Assembly: GCA_944386695.1 (NCBI GenBank)
Contig: CALXCB010000010.1
Coordinates: 1-38,489 of the forward strand
DNA from: an uncultured Clostridia bacterium
GTDB taxonomy: Bacteria > Bacillota > Clostridia > TANB77 > CAG-508
DNA: 38,489 nucleotides
Reading direction: 5' to 3'
A model generated the notes under the pieces. It was not told the DNA's origin, searched no databases, and saw only the letters and a program-made list of their open reading frames with translations. This document shows positions 16,029 to 25,092 of this stretch, in pieces (the stretch's first letter is position 1; each line of letters starts with the position of its first letter). Both the position numbers and the translations under genes were made by a program.

Positions 16029-16337
16029 ATTATAAATAAAATATTAAATAGATTAAATGAATTTGAAGATAGAAAAAAAATAGAAATTCACAAAAAAATG
16101 AAAATAAAAAATAGCGAAATAAAAAGTCATTTAACAAAAGCAAAATATGAAATAGATTATAAATATTATATATGTGATTATTGTGGGAAAGAAATAATAC
16201 TAACTTCAAATAAAGATGAAAGAACAGGTGGATTGGTATATTTTCCTCAAAGTTTGACTAAAAGAAATACAATTAAATTAGCTTTGCATAATAAATGTTT
16301 AAGAGCAGCAATAGCTGAATTTGAGAATTATAAATAA
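16029..16337 (+). CDS. Zinc-finger-like early protein, probable non-canonical ATT start
   Basis: 102 aa from ATT 16029, or 79 aa from ATG 16098. A perfect AAAGGAGG ends at 16023, ideal for ATT 16029 or ATA 16032, while the ATG at 16098 has no RBS. The frame reads INKILNRLNEFEDRKK before the ATG. CDYCGKE with a later HNKC suggests one zinc site. No function recognised. Confidence 0.5.
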   Translation: MINKILNRLNEFEDRKKIEIHKKMKIKNSEIKSHLTKAKYEIDYKYYICDYCGKEIILTSNKDERTGGLVYFPQSLTKRNTIKLALHNKCLRAAIAEFENYK

Positions 16338-16388
16338 TATAAATTTACCAGAGTGGATTTAAAAAAATATTTGGAAAGGATTTAGAAA

Positions 16389-16766
16389 ATGAGTGAACCA
16401 AGAGAAGAATGTTATAAATGTCTAAATAATCAAAGTTGCCCAAGCATAGCGGATTATGGAAGTGTTATATGTATGACTAGAAGAAAATTTAAAATGCTGG
16501 GGAATGAAGAAGATAGTGTATATGCTATAAAGTTTGCAGTAATGCAAAAACAAATGGCTGAAAAAGAAGAGAGAATAAAAAAATTAGAAAAAGAAAATAG
16601 AAAACTAAGAATGGCTTTAAATGGTCACTTAGACAAGAACAAAAAAGCTTGTTTCATTGAAGATGGACATACAGGAAAATGTTTAGGATATTCGTTTTTT
16701 AATGATGATAAACCATGTATATATTGTCAAACTTGTGATGCTATTAATATTAAGGAGAATGATTAA
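16389..16766 (+). CDS. Cys-rich hypothetical protein with coiled coil
   Basis: 125 aa. CYKCLNNQSC at the start, coiled coil about residues 55-85 (KQMAEKEERIKKLEKENRKL), and C-terminal CIYCQTC. Likely metal-binding. RBS GGAAAGGA. Early operon, function unknown. Confidence 0.6.
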   Translation: MSEPREECYKCLNNQSCPSIADYGSVICMTRRKFKMLGNEEDSVYAIKFAVMQKQMAEKEERIKKLEKENRKLRMALNGHLDKNKKACFIEDGHTGKCLGYSFFNDDKPCIYCQTCDAINIKEND

Positions 16767-16997
16767 ATGACAAAAAACAAAGAAGGACTGGATATGAACA
16801 AAGTATATTGTATATATGGAGATGAAGACTACGGTTGTATTTATGTAGCTGCTAAAAATGGAAAATGTGCAAAAACATTTGCACAAAGTTCCTGGGTTGC
16901 AGAAACAGTAGATAGATACATAGATTTAAGAGTCAAAAGATGTTGGGGAATAGAAACAAAATATGAAGGCGAATTAAATATACGACAAATCAACTAG
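16767..16997 (+). CDS. Hypothetical protein ending in TAG before an in-frame zinc ribbon
   Basis: 76 aa; ATG 16767 abuts the previous stop, with AAGGAG 9 nt upstream. KVYCIYGDEDYGCIYVAAKNG suggests a small beta domain. It ends at TAG 16995-16997, and the same frame continues for 39 codons as a zinc ribbon (next entry). Confidence 0.6.
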   Translation: MTKNKEGLDMNKVYCIYGDEDYGCIYVAAKNGKCAKTFAQSSWVAETVDRYIDLRVKRCWGIETKYEGELNIRQIN

Positions 16998-17117
16998 CTA
17001 GGTTTAGCCTGGTGGTATTGTAAATATTGTGAAAATGAAGAATTTGAGATAATAGATAAATACACATACAGATGTATGAAATGTGGCAAAACAGGAGAAA
17101 TACCGTATTTACCATAA
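16998..17117 (+). other. Zinc-ribbon segment in frame after TAG, no start codon seen
   Basis: The frame reads LGLAWWYCKYCENEEF then YRCMKCGKTG and ends at TAA 17117. Two CX2C pairs form a clear zinc ribbon. No ATG/GTG/TTG with an RBS precedes it, so it is either read through the TAG (context AAC-TAG-CTA), started at a rare codon, or a remnant. Confidence 0.4.
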
Positions 17118-17174
17118 AAAAGAAAAAACGATAATTTAAAGAAAACAGCTAATACTAACAATGAGGTGTTAGCA

Positions 17175-17393
17175 ATGACAGACAAAGAAATAATACAAAA
17201 ATGGAAATCTGGTTTAAGCAAAAATAAACTAAGTGAAATATACAAAAGAGAATACAATATGCAAATAAGAATAATAAGAAGCACAGTAAGACACAGACAC
17301 GATGGAAAATTTATAACAAGTTATGATGCTTTAAAGAAAATTGAACAAGTTATATATAAATATTTAAAAGAAAGTGGGGAAAGAACACAATGA
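17175..17393 (+). CDS. Small HTH-like early protein
   Basis: 72 aa from ATG 17175 with GAGGTG 7 nt upstream (the GTG at 17166 lies in the RBS). DKEIIQKWKSGLSKNKLSEIYKREY resembles a recombinase-type helix-turn-helix, followed by a basic strand and helix. Role unknown. Confidence 0.55.
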   Translation: MTDKEIIQKWKSGLSKNKLSEIYKREYNMQIRIIRSTVRHRHDGKFITSYDALKKIEQVIYKYLKESGERTQ

Positions 17394-17581
17394 ATATCGA
17401 TAGAAAAATAAATAGAAATAAACTAAAAAAAGCACAAGGAAACAACAAAATCAAAAATAATTGGAGAGCTTATCAAATTAGCAAATATGGAATAAAAGAA
17501 TGGTGTAAAATTTACAATGCCTCAAGCAATATAAAAGACAAAGGAAATAAGGTTACGCCTAAGACAGCATATAATGTATAA
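17390..17581 (+). CDS. Small basic hypothetical protein
   Basis: 63 aa, overlapping the previous gene by 4 bp (ATGA). Very Lys/Asn rich with KYGIKEWCKIYNASSN. No family recognised. Confidence 0.5.
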   Translation: MNIDRKINRNKLKKAQGNNKIKNNWRAYQISKYGIKEWCKIYNASSNIKDKGNKVTPKTAYNV

Positions 17582-17605
17582 AACCAAAGAAATGGAGGTT
17601 TTCAA

Positions 17606-18070
17606 ATGAATTATATAAAAGAAGCGGACGATATTCTTTCAAATCACAGAAAATTAAAAGATAGTTTAGAAAATTTAAAAAATAGAAAAAATTATCTAGT
17701 ATTCAAAAGTAAACCGAAAGAAATAGGAGGAATAGATTATTCCAAACCAAAAATACAAAAACATAATTACTCTGATAACACATTAGCACAGATATGTGAA
17801 ATAGCACAAATAAATGAACAAATAAAAGAAACAGAAGCGGAACTTAAAATTGTAAATGATATAATTAAACAGATAAAAAAAGAAGATGAAATATTGGAAA
17901 AATTTTTAAAATTAAAATATATTGAAACTCCAAAAGATAATTTAAGAGTAATTAGTAAAAAACTAGGATATAGCGAAGATAGTAACCATACTATTTATGA
18001 TATAAAAAATAGAGCATTAAGAGAATTTGCAATCAGGTATTTTGGAAGTAGAGCAATGAAATATACATAA
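17606..18070 (+). CDS. RinA/ArpU-family late-gene activator
   Basis: 154 aa. The N-terminal half is coiled coil. Residues about 95-150 hold a sigma-like HTH: LKLKYIETPKDNLRVISKKLGYSEDSNHTIYDIKNRALREFA. This family activates phage late transcription just upstream of terminase genes, which fits its position and the promoter-like TTGCCA sequence 9 bp after its stop. RBS TGGAGG. Confidence 0.8.
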   Translation: MNYIKEADDILSNHRKLKDSLENLKNRKNYLVFKSKPKEIGGIDYSKPKIQKHNYSDNTLAQICEIAQINEQIKETEAELKIVNDIIKQIKKEDEILEKFLKLKYIETPKDNLRVISKKLGYSEDSNHTIYDIKNRALREFAIRYFGSRAMKYT

Positions 18071-18079
18071 GGGAAAAAG

Positions 18080-18109
18080 TTGCCATTGAAATTTCGAAAT
18101 AGGTATGTT
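18080..18109 (+). promoter_or_regulatory. Candidate late promoter
   Basis: TTGCCA (18080-18085), an 18-bp spacer containing the palindrome ATTTCGAAAT (18091-18100), and TATGTT (18104-18109). It sits just after the RinA-like gene and before the packaging genes; the palindrome is a candidate activator site. The following 148 bp are non-coding. Confidence 0.5.
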
Positions 18110-18206
18110 AAATTACTAATATGGAAAATAGAAATTTAAACAATAATTTCTAAGAACTAGAAGTTATGAAGCAAAACATTCTCCTTTGTTTTTGTTTTAT
18201 TTTTTG

Positions 18207-18242
18207 AGGAATTTATCATTTATTTGGTAAGTTCCTTTTTTT
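18207..18242 (+). terminator. Terminator or attenuator before packaging genes
   Basis: AGGAATTTATC pairs with GGTAAGTTCCT, then TTTTTTT. Being downstream of the candidate late promoter, it could be an antitermination control point. Confidence 0.65.
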
Positions 18243-18257
18243 GTAGAAAGAAAAGAT

Positions 18258-18407
18258 ATGGATATTAGTAAATGTATGATAAGAAAGTGTCAAGAATGTA
18301 AAAATTATAAAAAATGTTTTAAAGCTGAAACAGAAAGTAGGTGGCAAAAATCAAAGACTATGCAGAAAAGTTCTATAAATCAAAAGAATGGCAAAAATGT
18401 AGATTAG
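18258..18407 (+). CDS. Small Cys-rich ORF overlapping HNH gene
   Basis: 49 aa; CMIRKCQECKNYKKC has four Cys in CX4CX2CX5C spacing, a possible zinc finger. The last 22 codons overlap the HNH gene in another frame. RBS weak (AGAAAG). Tentative. Confidence 0.4.
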   Translation: MDISKCMIRKCQECKNYKKCFKAETESRWQKSKTMQKSSINQKNGKNVD

Positions 18408-18679
18408 CTTTTATTGCATCACTTCCAGATAAAACATGTCCGAGATGCAAAGAAAGAAAAGGAAAAATCGTTCATCACAAAATAGAAATAACACCAGAGA
18501 ATATTAATGAACCATTGATTACACTTAACTTTGATAACTTAGAATATATTTGTCAAAAGTGTCACACGCAAGAACATTTAAGAGACAAATCAACAAAAGA
18601 TGATGTTATGTTTGATGAAAATGGAAATTTAATAAAGAAAAAGTCCCCCCCACAAAAAAATCCGAAATATCATGCTTAA
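18341..18679 (+). CDS. HNH endonuclease
   Basis: 112 aa from GTG 18341. The HNH fold shows CPRCKERKGKIVHHKIEI, NFDNLEYICQKCHTQEH: two CX2C zinc pairs and the catalytic HH. HNH proteins beside small terminase are needed for cos cleavage in many HK97-like siphoviruses. Followed by a G-tract region. Confidence 0.9.
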   Translation: MAKIKDYAEKFYKSKEWQKCRLAFIASLPDKTCPRCKERKGKIVHHKIEITPENINEPLITLNFDNLEYICQKCHTQEHLRDKSTKDDVMFDENGNLIKKKSPPQKNPKYHA

Positions 18680-18740
18680 GGACCGAGGGGGGCACCTCCG
18701 AAAAACACACATGAAAAATCTATACGAGGGGGGGTATGCA
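18640..18740. promoter_or_regulatory. Candidate cos region
   Basis: C8 at 18644-18651, then GGACCGAGGGGGG (18680-18692), ACCTCCG (18694-18700) and GAGGGGGGG (18727-18735). Such G/C runs are exceptional here and lie between HNH and terS, where cos sits in HNH-type phages. Confidence 0.4.
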
Positions 18741-18760
18741 CAAAAAGAAGGTGAAAAGTA

Positions 18761-19108
18761 TTGACAAATAAGAAAAAACAAGAAATGTATGATGCACAAT
18801 ATTCAAAAATATCAAAATTATTTGAAGAAGTTGAAGAAAATAAGAAAAGCATTGTTACAGGCTTAATTGAACAGGCTTGTTTTATGTATGTACAATTAAA
18901 AGAATTAAACGAAATTATTAATAAAAAAGGCGTGGTTGAGAAATTTAAACAAGGAAAACAACAATTTGATAGAGAAAGACCAGCAACAAAAACTTATAAT
19001 ACTATGATTAAAAACTATAATCTTATCACTAGACAGCTTATAGAAAATTTACCAAATAAAAAGCCACTTGATCCAGATGATGAGTTTGAGGAATTTAATA
19101 AAATATGA
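18761..19108 (+). CDS. terS: Terminase small subunit (P27-like)
   Basis: 115 aa from TTG 18761, with AAGGTG upstream. Helical protein; KTYNTMIKNYNLITRQLIENLP is typical of the P27/phiC31-type small subunit C-terminus. It recognises packaging DNA and hands it to TerL. The last 4 bp overlap terL. Confidence 0.8.
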   Translation: MTNKKKQEMYDAQYSKISKLFEEVEENKKSIVTGLIEQACFMYVQLKELNEIINKKGVVEKFKQGKQQFDRERPATKTYNTMIKNYNLITRQLIENLPNKKPLDPDDEFEEFNKI

Positions 19109-20814
19109 ATTATATACAAGAATATGTTGATAAGATTAGGAGTGGGGAAATTATTGTTTCATCAAAAGTAAAAACATTATACTACAAACTAGAGGATGAT
19201 ATAAAAAATCCAAAAGAAATACAAATATATGATGAAATCAATGATGAATATGAAAATCATAGATACATTTTTGATGAATCAAAAGCAAACAGACCAATTG
19301 AATTTGTGGAAAAATTTTGTAAGCACTCAAAAGGAAGAAAATTTGCTGGAAAGCCTGTAAAGTTAGAACTTTGGCAAAAAGCTTTTATTTCAGCAATTTA
19401 CGGTTTCGTAGATGAAGAAACAGGATTTAGAAAATATAGAAAAGCATTATTATTCATTGCGAGAAAAAATGGAAAATCTACATTAGCAGCAGCATTAGGA
19501 TTATATATGCTAACATCTGATAGAGAAGCTGGAGCAGAATGTTATTCAATAGCAACTAAAAAAGACCAGGCAAAGATAGTTTGGAAGGAAGCTAAAAGAA
19601 TGGTAAAAAAATCTCCAGTTTTATTAAAAAGAGTAAGACCATTAGTAGCAGAATTATATTATGAAAAGCAAGAAGCCGTATTTTTACCACTTAGTTCAGA
19701 TTCAAATTCATTAGATGGTTTAAATGCTTATTATGTTTCAGCAGATGAAGTACAAGCCATGAAAGATAAAAATCTTATAGATGTAACATATGACAGTATG
19801 AGTTCAAGAGAACAGGCGTTATTTCTTGAAACGTCTACAATGGGAACTGTAAGAGAAAGTGTATTTGATGATGAATATGAGTATGCTAAAAATATAATTA
19901 ATGGATATACTGATAAAAATTCCGAATTTGTAGATGAAACCTTATTACCAGTAATTTATGAATTAGACAAAAAAGAAGAATGGCTAGATGAAAAATGTTG
20001 GATAAAAGCTAATCCAGGATTAGGTACAATAAAACAAATAAAAGAACTTAGAGATAAAGTATCAAAAGCAAAAATAAAACCGAATGAACAAAAGAATTTG
20101 TTATGCAAAGACTTTAATTTAAGAGAAACTAGCGTTTCTTCATGGCTAACTTATGATGAGTTAAACAATGAAGAAACTTTTAATTTGGCAAAAATGAAAG
20201 TTAAATACGGAATAGGTGGAACAGATTTATCAAGTACAACAGACCTAACAGCAGCAAAAGTAATATTTATGATACCTAATAATCCTAAGATTTTTGTTAT
20301 GCAAATGTATTGGTTAGCTGAAGAACTATTGGAAGAAAGAATAAGAGATGACAAAATCCCATATGACAAGTGGAAAGAAAGAGGTTTACTTAGAACTTGT
20401 CCAGGAAATAAAGTCCATCCAAAATATGTTACACAATGGTTTTTAGAAATAAGAGACGAATATGGAATATATTTGCCATGGATAGGATATGATGCCTGGT
20501 CAGCTGAATATTGGGTTGAAGAAATGAAAGGATATTTTGGAGAAGAAGCAATGATTAAAGTCTATCAAGGAAAGAAAACATTATCATCTCCTATGAAAAA
20601 TCTCGGAGCAGATTTAAAATCAAAGCTAATTATCTATAATAACAATCCAATTGATAAATGGTGTTTAAGCAATACAAATACTGATACAGATAGAAATGGA
20701 AATATACAACCAGATAAAAGTAAAAAAAGATTAAGAATAGATGGAACATCAGCACTATTAGATGCTTATGTTGTTTTAGAACAAAAGAAAAATGATTATT
20801 TGAACATGATATAG
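19105..20814 (+). CDS. terL: Terminase large subunit
   Basis: 569 aa. Walker A ARKNGKST (about 119-126), Walker B region YYVSADEVQAM, and C-terminal nuclease motifs GGTDLSSTTDLTA and GYDAWSAEYWVEEM. ATP-driven motor and endonuclease of the Terminase_1 type. No in-frame CGG. Confidence 0.95.
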   Translation: MNYIQEYVDKIRSGEIIVSSKVKTLYYKLEDDIKNPKEIQIYDEINDEYENHRYIFDESKANRPIEFVEKFCKHSKGRKFAGKPVKLELWQKAFISAIYGFVDEETGFRKYRKALLFIARKNGKSTLAAALGLYMLTSDREAGAECYSIATKKDQAKIVWKEAKRMVKKSPVLLKRVRPLVAELYYEKQEAVFLPLSSDSNSLDGLNAYYVSADEVQAMKDKNLIDVTYDSMSSREQALFLETSTMGTVRESVFDDEYEYAKNIINGYTDKNSEFVDETLLPVIYELDKKEEWLDEKCWIKANPGLGTIKQIKELRDKVSKAKIKPNEQKNLLCKDFNLRETSVSSWLTYDELNNEETFNLAKMKVKYGIGGTDLSSTTDLTAAKVIFMIPNNPKIFVMQMYWLAEELLEERIRDDKIPYDKWKERGLLRTCPGNKVHPKYVTQWFLEIRDEYGIYLPWIGYDAWSAEYWVEEMKGYFGEEAMIKVYQGKKTLSSPMKNLGADLKSKLIIYNNNPIDKWCLSNTNTDTDRNGNIQPDKSKKRLRIDGTSALLDAYVVLEQKKNDYLNMI

Positions 20815-20825
20815 GAGGGAACGAA

Positions 20826-22049
20826 TTGAAGGTAAGAAGTATGATTTCCAATATTTTTGGAAACATAAAACCAAAATATAAAGTTATAAATACTTTTAAA
20901 TTATTGAATAATAGCGATTCAAGTTTTTATACATGGAATGGAAAATTATATGACAATAATGTAGTAAGAAGTGCAGTTGGAACAAATGGTATAAATGCAG
21001 CAAAATTAAATCCGAAACATGTAAGAATATTTGAAAATGAAATAAAAGATTCTCCTAATAAAAATTTAGCAAGAATATTAAAAACACCAAATAAGTATAT
21101 GACAATGTTTGATTTTTTGCAGAAAATGATGATACAAAGAGAAATTAATAATAACGCATTTGCTTATATAGATAGAGATCCTAATATACCTGGTATGGAC
21201 GGAATATTGGGAATATATCCTCTTGAATTTTCATCATTAGATTTATTAGAAGATGAGGACTCAAATCTTTTCATAAGGTTTAGGTTTAGAAATGGAGACA
21301 GTAAAATTGCATCTTATGAAGATATTATTCATATCAGAAAACATTTTGGTGAACATGATTTTTGGGGAGAAAGCAATACTAAAACATTAAATTCACAACT
21401 TGAAGTTGCAAATATAACTTCACAAGGTATAACAAATGCAATAAAAAATACAGCATTCATAAGAGGAATATTAGAATTTGCACAAGTATTAAATCCAGAT
21501 GATAGGGACAAACAAGTAAAAGATTTTTCTGAAAGGTATCTGGATATAACAAAGAATAACAAAGGTTTAGCATATACAGATCCAAGATATAAATTTCATG
21601 AAACTAAAACAGAGCCATTTGTACCAAACAAAGCACAAATGGATTATACAAAACAAGAAATATACGAATATTTTAATACTAACGAAAAAATCATAAAAGG
21701 AAATTTTACTGATGAAGAATGGATTGCATATTTTGAAACTACAATAGAGCCATTTGCAATACAGATGAGCCAAGAGATGACAAGAAAAGTTTTTACAAGA
21801 ACTGAAAGATATTACGGAAATGAAATTATTTGTGAAGCTAACAGACTTGCGAATGCTTCTAATAGTACAAAAATTGAAATATGTAAAAACTTGAAACATC
21901 TATTTACAGTTAATGAACAAAGAGAAATGTGGAATAGAGGACCAGTTCCAGGAGGAGATAAGAGACTACAAACGTTAAATGATGTTAATGCAGATATTGC
22001 AGACCAATACCAATTACAAAAAACGGAAGGAGAGAAAGTAAATGAGTAA
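20826..22049 (+). CDS. Portal protein (HK97 family)
   Basis: 407 aa. TTG 20826 is chosen because GGAGGG lies 6 nt upstream; ATG 20841 is an alternative. Motifs: VVRSAVGTNGINAAKLN, QKMMIQREINNNAFAYI and DIIHIRKHFG, the portal stem/wing pattern. It forms the dodecameric DNA gate at one capsid vertex. Overlaps the protease by 8 bp. Confidence 0.92.
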   Translation: MKVRSMISNIFGNIKPKYKVINTFKLLNNSDSSFYTWNGKLYDNNVVRSAVGTNGINAAKLNPKHVRIFENEIKDSPNKNLARILKTPNKYMTMFDFLQKMMIQREINNNAFAYIDRDPNIPGMDGILGIYPLEFSSLDLLEDEDSNLFIRFRFRNGDSKIASYEDIIHIRKHFGEHDFWGESNTKTLNSQLEVANITSQGITNAIKNTAFIRGILEFAQVLNPDDRDKQVKDFSERYLDITKNNKGLAYTDPRYKFHETKTEPFVPNKAQMDYTKQEIYEYFNTNEKIIKGNFTDEEWIAYFETTIEPFAIQMSQEMTRKVFTRTERYYGNEIICEANRLANASNSTKIEICKNLKHLFTVNEQREMWNRGPVPGGDKRLQTLNDVNADIADQYQLQKTEGEKVNE

Positions 22050-22686
22050 AAAAGGAGAAACAAATAAAGAGGCATTACAAAGATTAAGAGAAAACAGAAT
22101 GTATAGAATATTTACAAATTTAAAAACTAGAAATGAAACAATTGAAGGAGAAGAAGGGCAAGAAATGATTGTCCAAGGACAGGCAGTAACTTTTGAGCAA
22201 GAAACGGTATTATTCAAATGTGGAGATACAGAATACAAAGAAGTAATTGACAGAAATGCTTTTAATGAAGCAGATATGTCTGATGTAATATTTAATTATA
22301 ATCATTCTGGAAAAGTAGTTGCAAGGACAAGAAATAATACACTCAAATTAAGTATAGATAGTAATGGATTAAATATAGAAGCAAGACTTGATGGAACAGA
22401 AGAAGGAAGAAAGTTGTATGAAGAAATTAAGGGAGGATATATCGACAGAATGAGTTTTTGTTTCGATATAGAAGAAGAATCATACAACAAAGAAACACAC
22501 ACATGGAGAGTTTTGCAAATAGGAAAATTATATGATGTCAGTGCGGTGGACATTCCCGCTTATGATACAACTTCAATCTCAGCAAGGAGTTCTCGTTTGG
22601 CGGTGGCTGAAAAAGAACAGAAAGCTCTGGAGAGAGCCAAATTGCAAAAAGAGAGAAGTAAAAAATTATTATATAAAACATATTAA
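22042..22686 (+). CDS. Prohead protease (S78/HK97)
   Basis: 214 aa. Expected catalytic His in FNYNHSG and Ser in DRMSFCF; VSAVDIPAYDTTSISAR is the conserved C-terminal segment. It processes the capsid scaffold. Good operon spacing between portal and capsid. Confidence 0.93.
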   Translation: MSKKGETNKEALQRLRENRMYRIFTNLKTRNETIEGEEGQEMIVQGQAVTFEQETVLFKCGDTEYKEVIDRNAFNEADMSDVIFNYNHSGKVVARTRNNTLKLSIDSNGLNIEARLDGTEEGRKLYEEIKGGYIDRMSFCFDIEEESYNKETHTWRVLQIGKLYDVSAVDIPAYDTTSISARSSRLAVAEKEQKALERAKLQKERSKKLLYKTY

Positions 22687-22708
22687 AAAAGGAAGGTAGG
22701 AAAGAAAG

Positions 22709-23968
22709 ATGAACGAAAAATTAAGAAAAATTTTAAAAAGAAAAAAAGAAATCAGAGCAAAACTTAATGCTCAAATTGAAGGAACAATTGAATTAACAGA
22801 TGAAGAAATTAAAGCATTACAAGGTGAACTTGAAAACTTAAATGAGGAAGAAGAAGCAGCAGTTGAAGAAGCTGAAAAAGAAGAACAAAGAAATAAAGCA
22901 GGAGAATTAACAAGAAGAGATAAAGATGCTCAATTAAGAATTGTTAATAAACCAGGAGAAGTGCATGAACCTGAAACAGAATTATCTTATGAAGAAAGAA
23001 GTAAAAGAGGAAAGGCTTTAAAACAAAAAAGAGCAATAACAGTTGGAACAAGTAAATTCGTTGCTCCTAGATATACAGGAAAAGGAGTAAATGATACTTT
23101 TAATGAAGTATCTACATTAATCGATTTAGTAAAAATAACTCCATTAGAAGGAGGAGAATCATATCAAAGAGGATATGTTAAAAAATATGGTGAAGGTGGA
23201 AAACAAGATGATACTACTAAGAAATATAAAACTATTACACCAGAATTTGGATATGCTGATATAAATAAAACAAAAATGACAGCATATTACGAAGAACCAG
23301 AAGAAATTAAAAAATTAACTGATGCAGATTATCATGATAAAATAGTAAACGGTATGACTATTGCTGAAAAGAAAAAAATGTCAAAAAGTATTTTAGTTGG
23401 TGATGGATTAAACGGAGAATTTCAAGGAATATTTAGTAATCCAACAGGAGAAGGTGTAGAATTTGCAATAGACAAAAATGAAGATTTATCAATTTCGCAA
23501 ATAGATGAAACAACATTAGATGAAATTGTTTATAGCTATGGTGGAGAAGAAGATACAGTTGCAGATGCTACATTAATCTTAAATAAAAAAGATTTAAAGG
23601 CATTTGCAAAAGTAAGAAATGCAGACGGTAAAAAAGCATATAAAATTGTAAACAAGGGCAACACAGGAACAATAGATGATATACCATTTGTTATAAATTC
23701 AGCTTGTGGAATTCTAAGTGCGAAAGACACAGCAAAAGATACATATTGTATGGCTTATGGTTCATTACAAAATTATGAAGTAGCAATATTCTCTGAGTTA
23801 GAAGTAAAACAAAGTGAAGATTTTAAATTTGATGAAGGACAAATTGCTCATAAAGGAGCAGTTTTTGCAGGAGGAAACGTAGCAGCATGGAATGGATTCA
23901 TAAGAGTAAAAAAAGCTGAAGCAACAACTACTCCAACAGAACCAACTGATGATGAAGAGGTTGCTTAA
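22709..23968 (+). CDS. Major capsid protein (HK97 fold)
   Basis: 419 aa. An acidic coiled N-terminal delta domain (residues about 1-95) precedes the mature shell domain (AITVGTSKFVAP, LVKITPLEGGESYQRGYV, NGMTIAEKKKMSKSILVGD, GGNVAAWNGFIRV). It is the most abundant virion protein, with its own strong RBS AGGAAGG and a terminator after it. No in-frame CGG. Confidence 0.93.
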   Translation: MNEKLRKILKRKKEIRAKLNAQIEGTIELTDEEIKALQGELENLNEEEEAAVEEAEKEEQRNKAGELTRRDKDAQLRIVNKPGEVHEPETELSYEERSKRGKALKQKRAITVGTSKFVAPRYTGKGVNDTFNEVSTLIDLVKITPLEGGESYQRGYVKKYGEGGKQDDTTKKYKTITPEFGYADINKTKMTAYYEEPEEIKKLTDADYHDKIVNGMTIAEKKKMSKSILVGDGLNGEFQGIFSNPTGEGVEFAIDKNEDLSISQIDETTLDEIVYSYGGEEDTVADATLILNKKDLKAFAKVRNADGKKAYKIVNKGNTGTIDDIPFVINSACGILSAKDTAKDTYCMAYGSLQNYEVAIFSELEVKQSEDFKFDEGQIAHKGAVFAGGNVAAWNGFIRVKKAEATTTPTEPTDDEEVA

Positions 23969-23995
23969 AATTAAATAAATTATAAAATAAAGTCA

Positions 23996-24033
23996 AAAGG
24001 AAATATTCAAAACAGAGTATTTCCTTTATTTTT
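23996..24033 (+). terminator. Terminator after major capsid gene
   Basis: AAAGGAAATA/TATTTCCTTT 10-bp stem, 12-nt loop, then ATTTTT. It probably tunes capsid to tail mRNA ratio. Confidence 0.75.
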
Positions 24034-24053
24034 AAATAGGGAGGAAAATCAAA

Positions 24054-24419
24054 ATGATTATAAAATATAAAGTAGAAGTAGGATTTAAAGACAAATACAC
24101 AGGAGAAAAAGTAAAAAAAGATACTGTACTTAACGTTGGTATAAAAAGAATGAAAGAGTTAAATGAAAAAGGAAAAGGTAGGGTAATTGATATTATTATG
24201 GATGACACAAATGTTAATGAATCAGAAAACGAAAAAACAGATGAAAATCAAAAAGCAGATTCAAAAAAGGAAGAGACATCAGAAGTAAAATACACAGAAG
24301 AAGAATTAAAAGAAAAGACAGTTAATGAACTAAAAGAACTAGCAGAAAAAGAAGGTTATGAATTAAGTAAAGCCGCAAAAAAAGATATTATACAAGAAAT
24401 ATTAGAATTGCAAAAATAG
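24054..24419 (+). CDS. Rho-N/SAP-like domain protein after capsid
   Basis: 121 aa. N-terminal beta part, acidic Lys/Glu linker, and C-terminal helix-extended-helix YTEEELKEKTVNELKELAEKEG, like Rho N-terminal or SAP modules. Such proteins commonly follow capsid genes; precise role unknown. Confidence 0.65.
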   Translation: MIIKYKVEVGFKDKYTGEKVKKDTVLNVGIKRMKELNEKGKGRVIDIIMDDTNVNESENEKTDENQKADSKKEETSEVKYTEEELKEKTVNELKELAEKEGYELSKAAKKDIIQEILELQK

Positions 24420-24434
24420 GAAGGAGAAAAAATA

Positions 24435-24779
24435 ATGACACCAGATATTAATACTATATTCAAAGATGATGAATTAAGAAAAATAGTAGGATTAACAATA
24501 GATGAGTTTGATGATGAATTGAAAAGATTAGGTAATGCAGCCATTAAAAAATTAATTTTATCTGGTGTTAATTCTTCTAAGATAAAAGCAAAAGACTCAT
24601 ATATAGAGCAGACAATTTCGGCATATATAAGAGGAAATTATAGATATACAGATAAAGACATAGCACAGGAAAATAGATTAATTTTTGAAGAAAATAAAAA
24701 CTTTATGAGTTCACTTTCTGAGTATACAACTGATTCTGCAGATACAGTTGAAGAAACAGAGGTGGAAACTAATGGATGA
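24435..24779 (+). CDS. Head-tail connector (gp6-like)
   Basis: 114 aa, helical, with YIEQTISAYIRGNYRYTDKD. Size, fold and position after capsid fit the ring connector binding the portal. RBS AGGAAGGAG. Confidence 0.7.
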   Translation: MTPDINTIFKDDELRKIVGLTIDEFDDELKRLGNAAIKKLILSGVNSSKIKAKDSYIEQTISAYIRGNYRYTDKDIAQENRLIFEENKNFMSSLSEYTTDSADTVEETEVETNG

Positions 24780-25092
24780 AGTTATTTATTTGTTAAAAAA
24801 TCAACCTGGAAAAAATGATATGAGAGATCCAACAAACAAAATTGAAGAAATAAAAAGATATGCAAGAATAAGAAGCATTGGGCAGAGAGAGGCATATCAG
24901 GCAGCAGCAGTAGGATTAAAACCAGAGTTCATAGCAACTATATGGAAGTTTGAATATGAAAATGAAGAATATTTAAAATACAAAGGAAAAGAATATAAGA
25001 TACAAAAAACTTATATTAGAGATGATGAAAGAATTGAATTAACTTGTAGTAGTAAAGTTAATAATGAGGAGAATGCTTATGGCAGTACCTAA
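24772..25092 (+). CDS. Head-closure / head-tail adaptor
   Basis: 106 aa from ATG 24772 (AGGTGG upstream). Beta-rich; RYARIRSIGQREAYQAAAVG and KYKGKEYKIQKTYI match phage_H_T_join/gp16-type adaptors. Overlaps both neighbours. Confidence 0.75.
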   Translation: MDEVIYLLKNQPGKNDMRDPTNKIEEIKRYARIRSIGQREAYQAAAVGLKPEFIATIWKFEYENEEYLKYKGKEYKIQKTYIRDDERIELTCSSKVNNEENAYGST

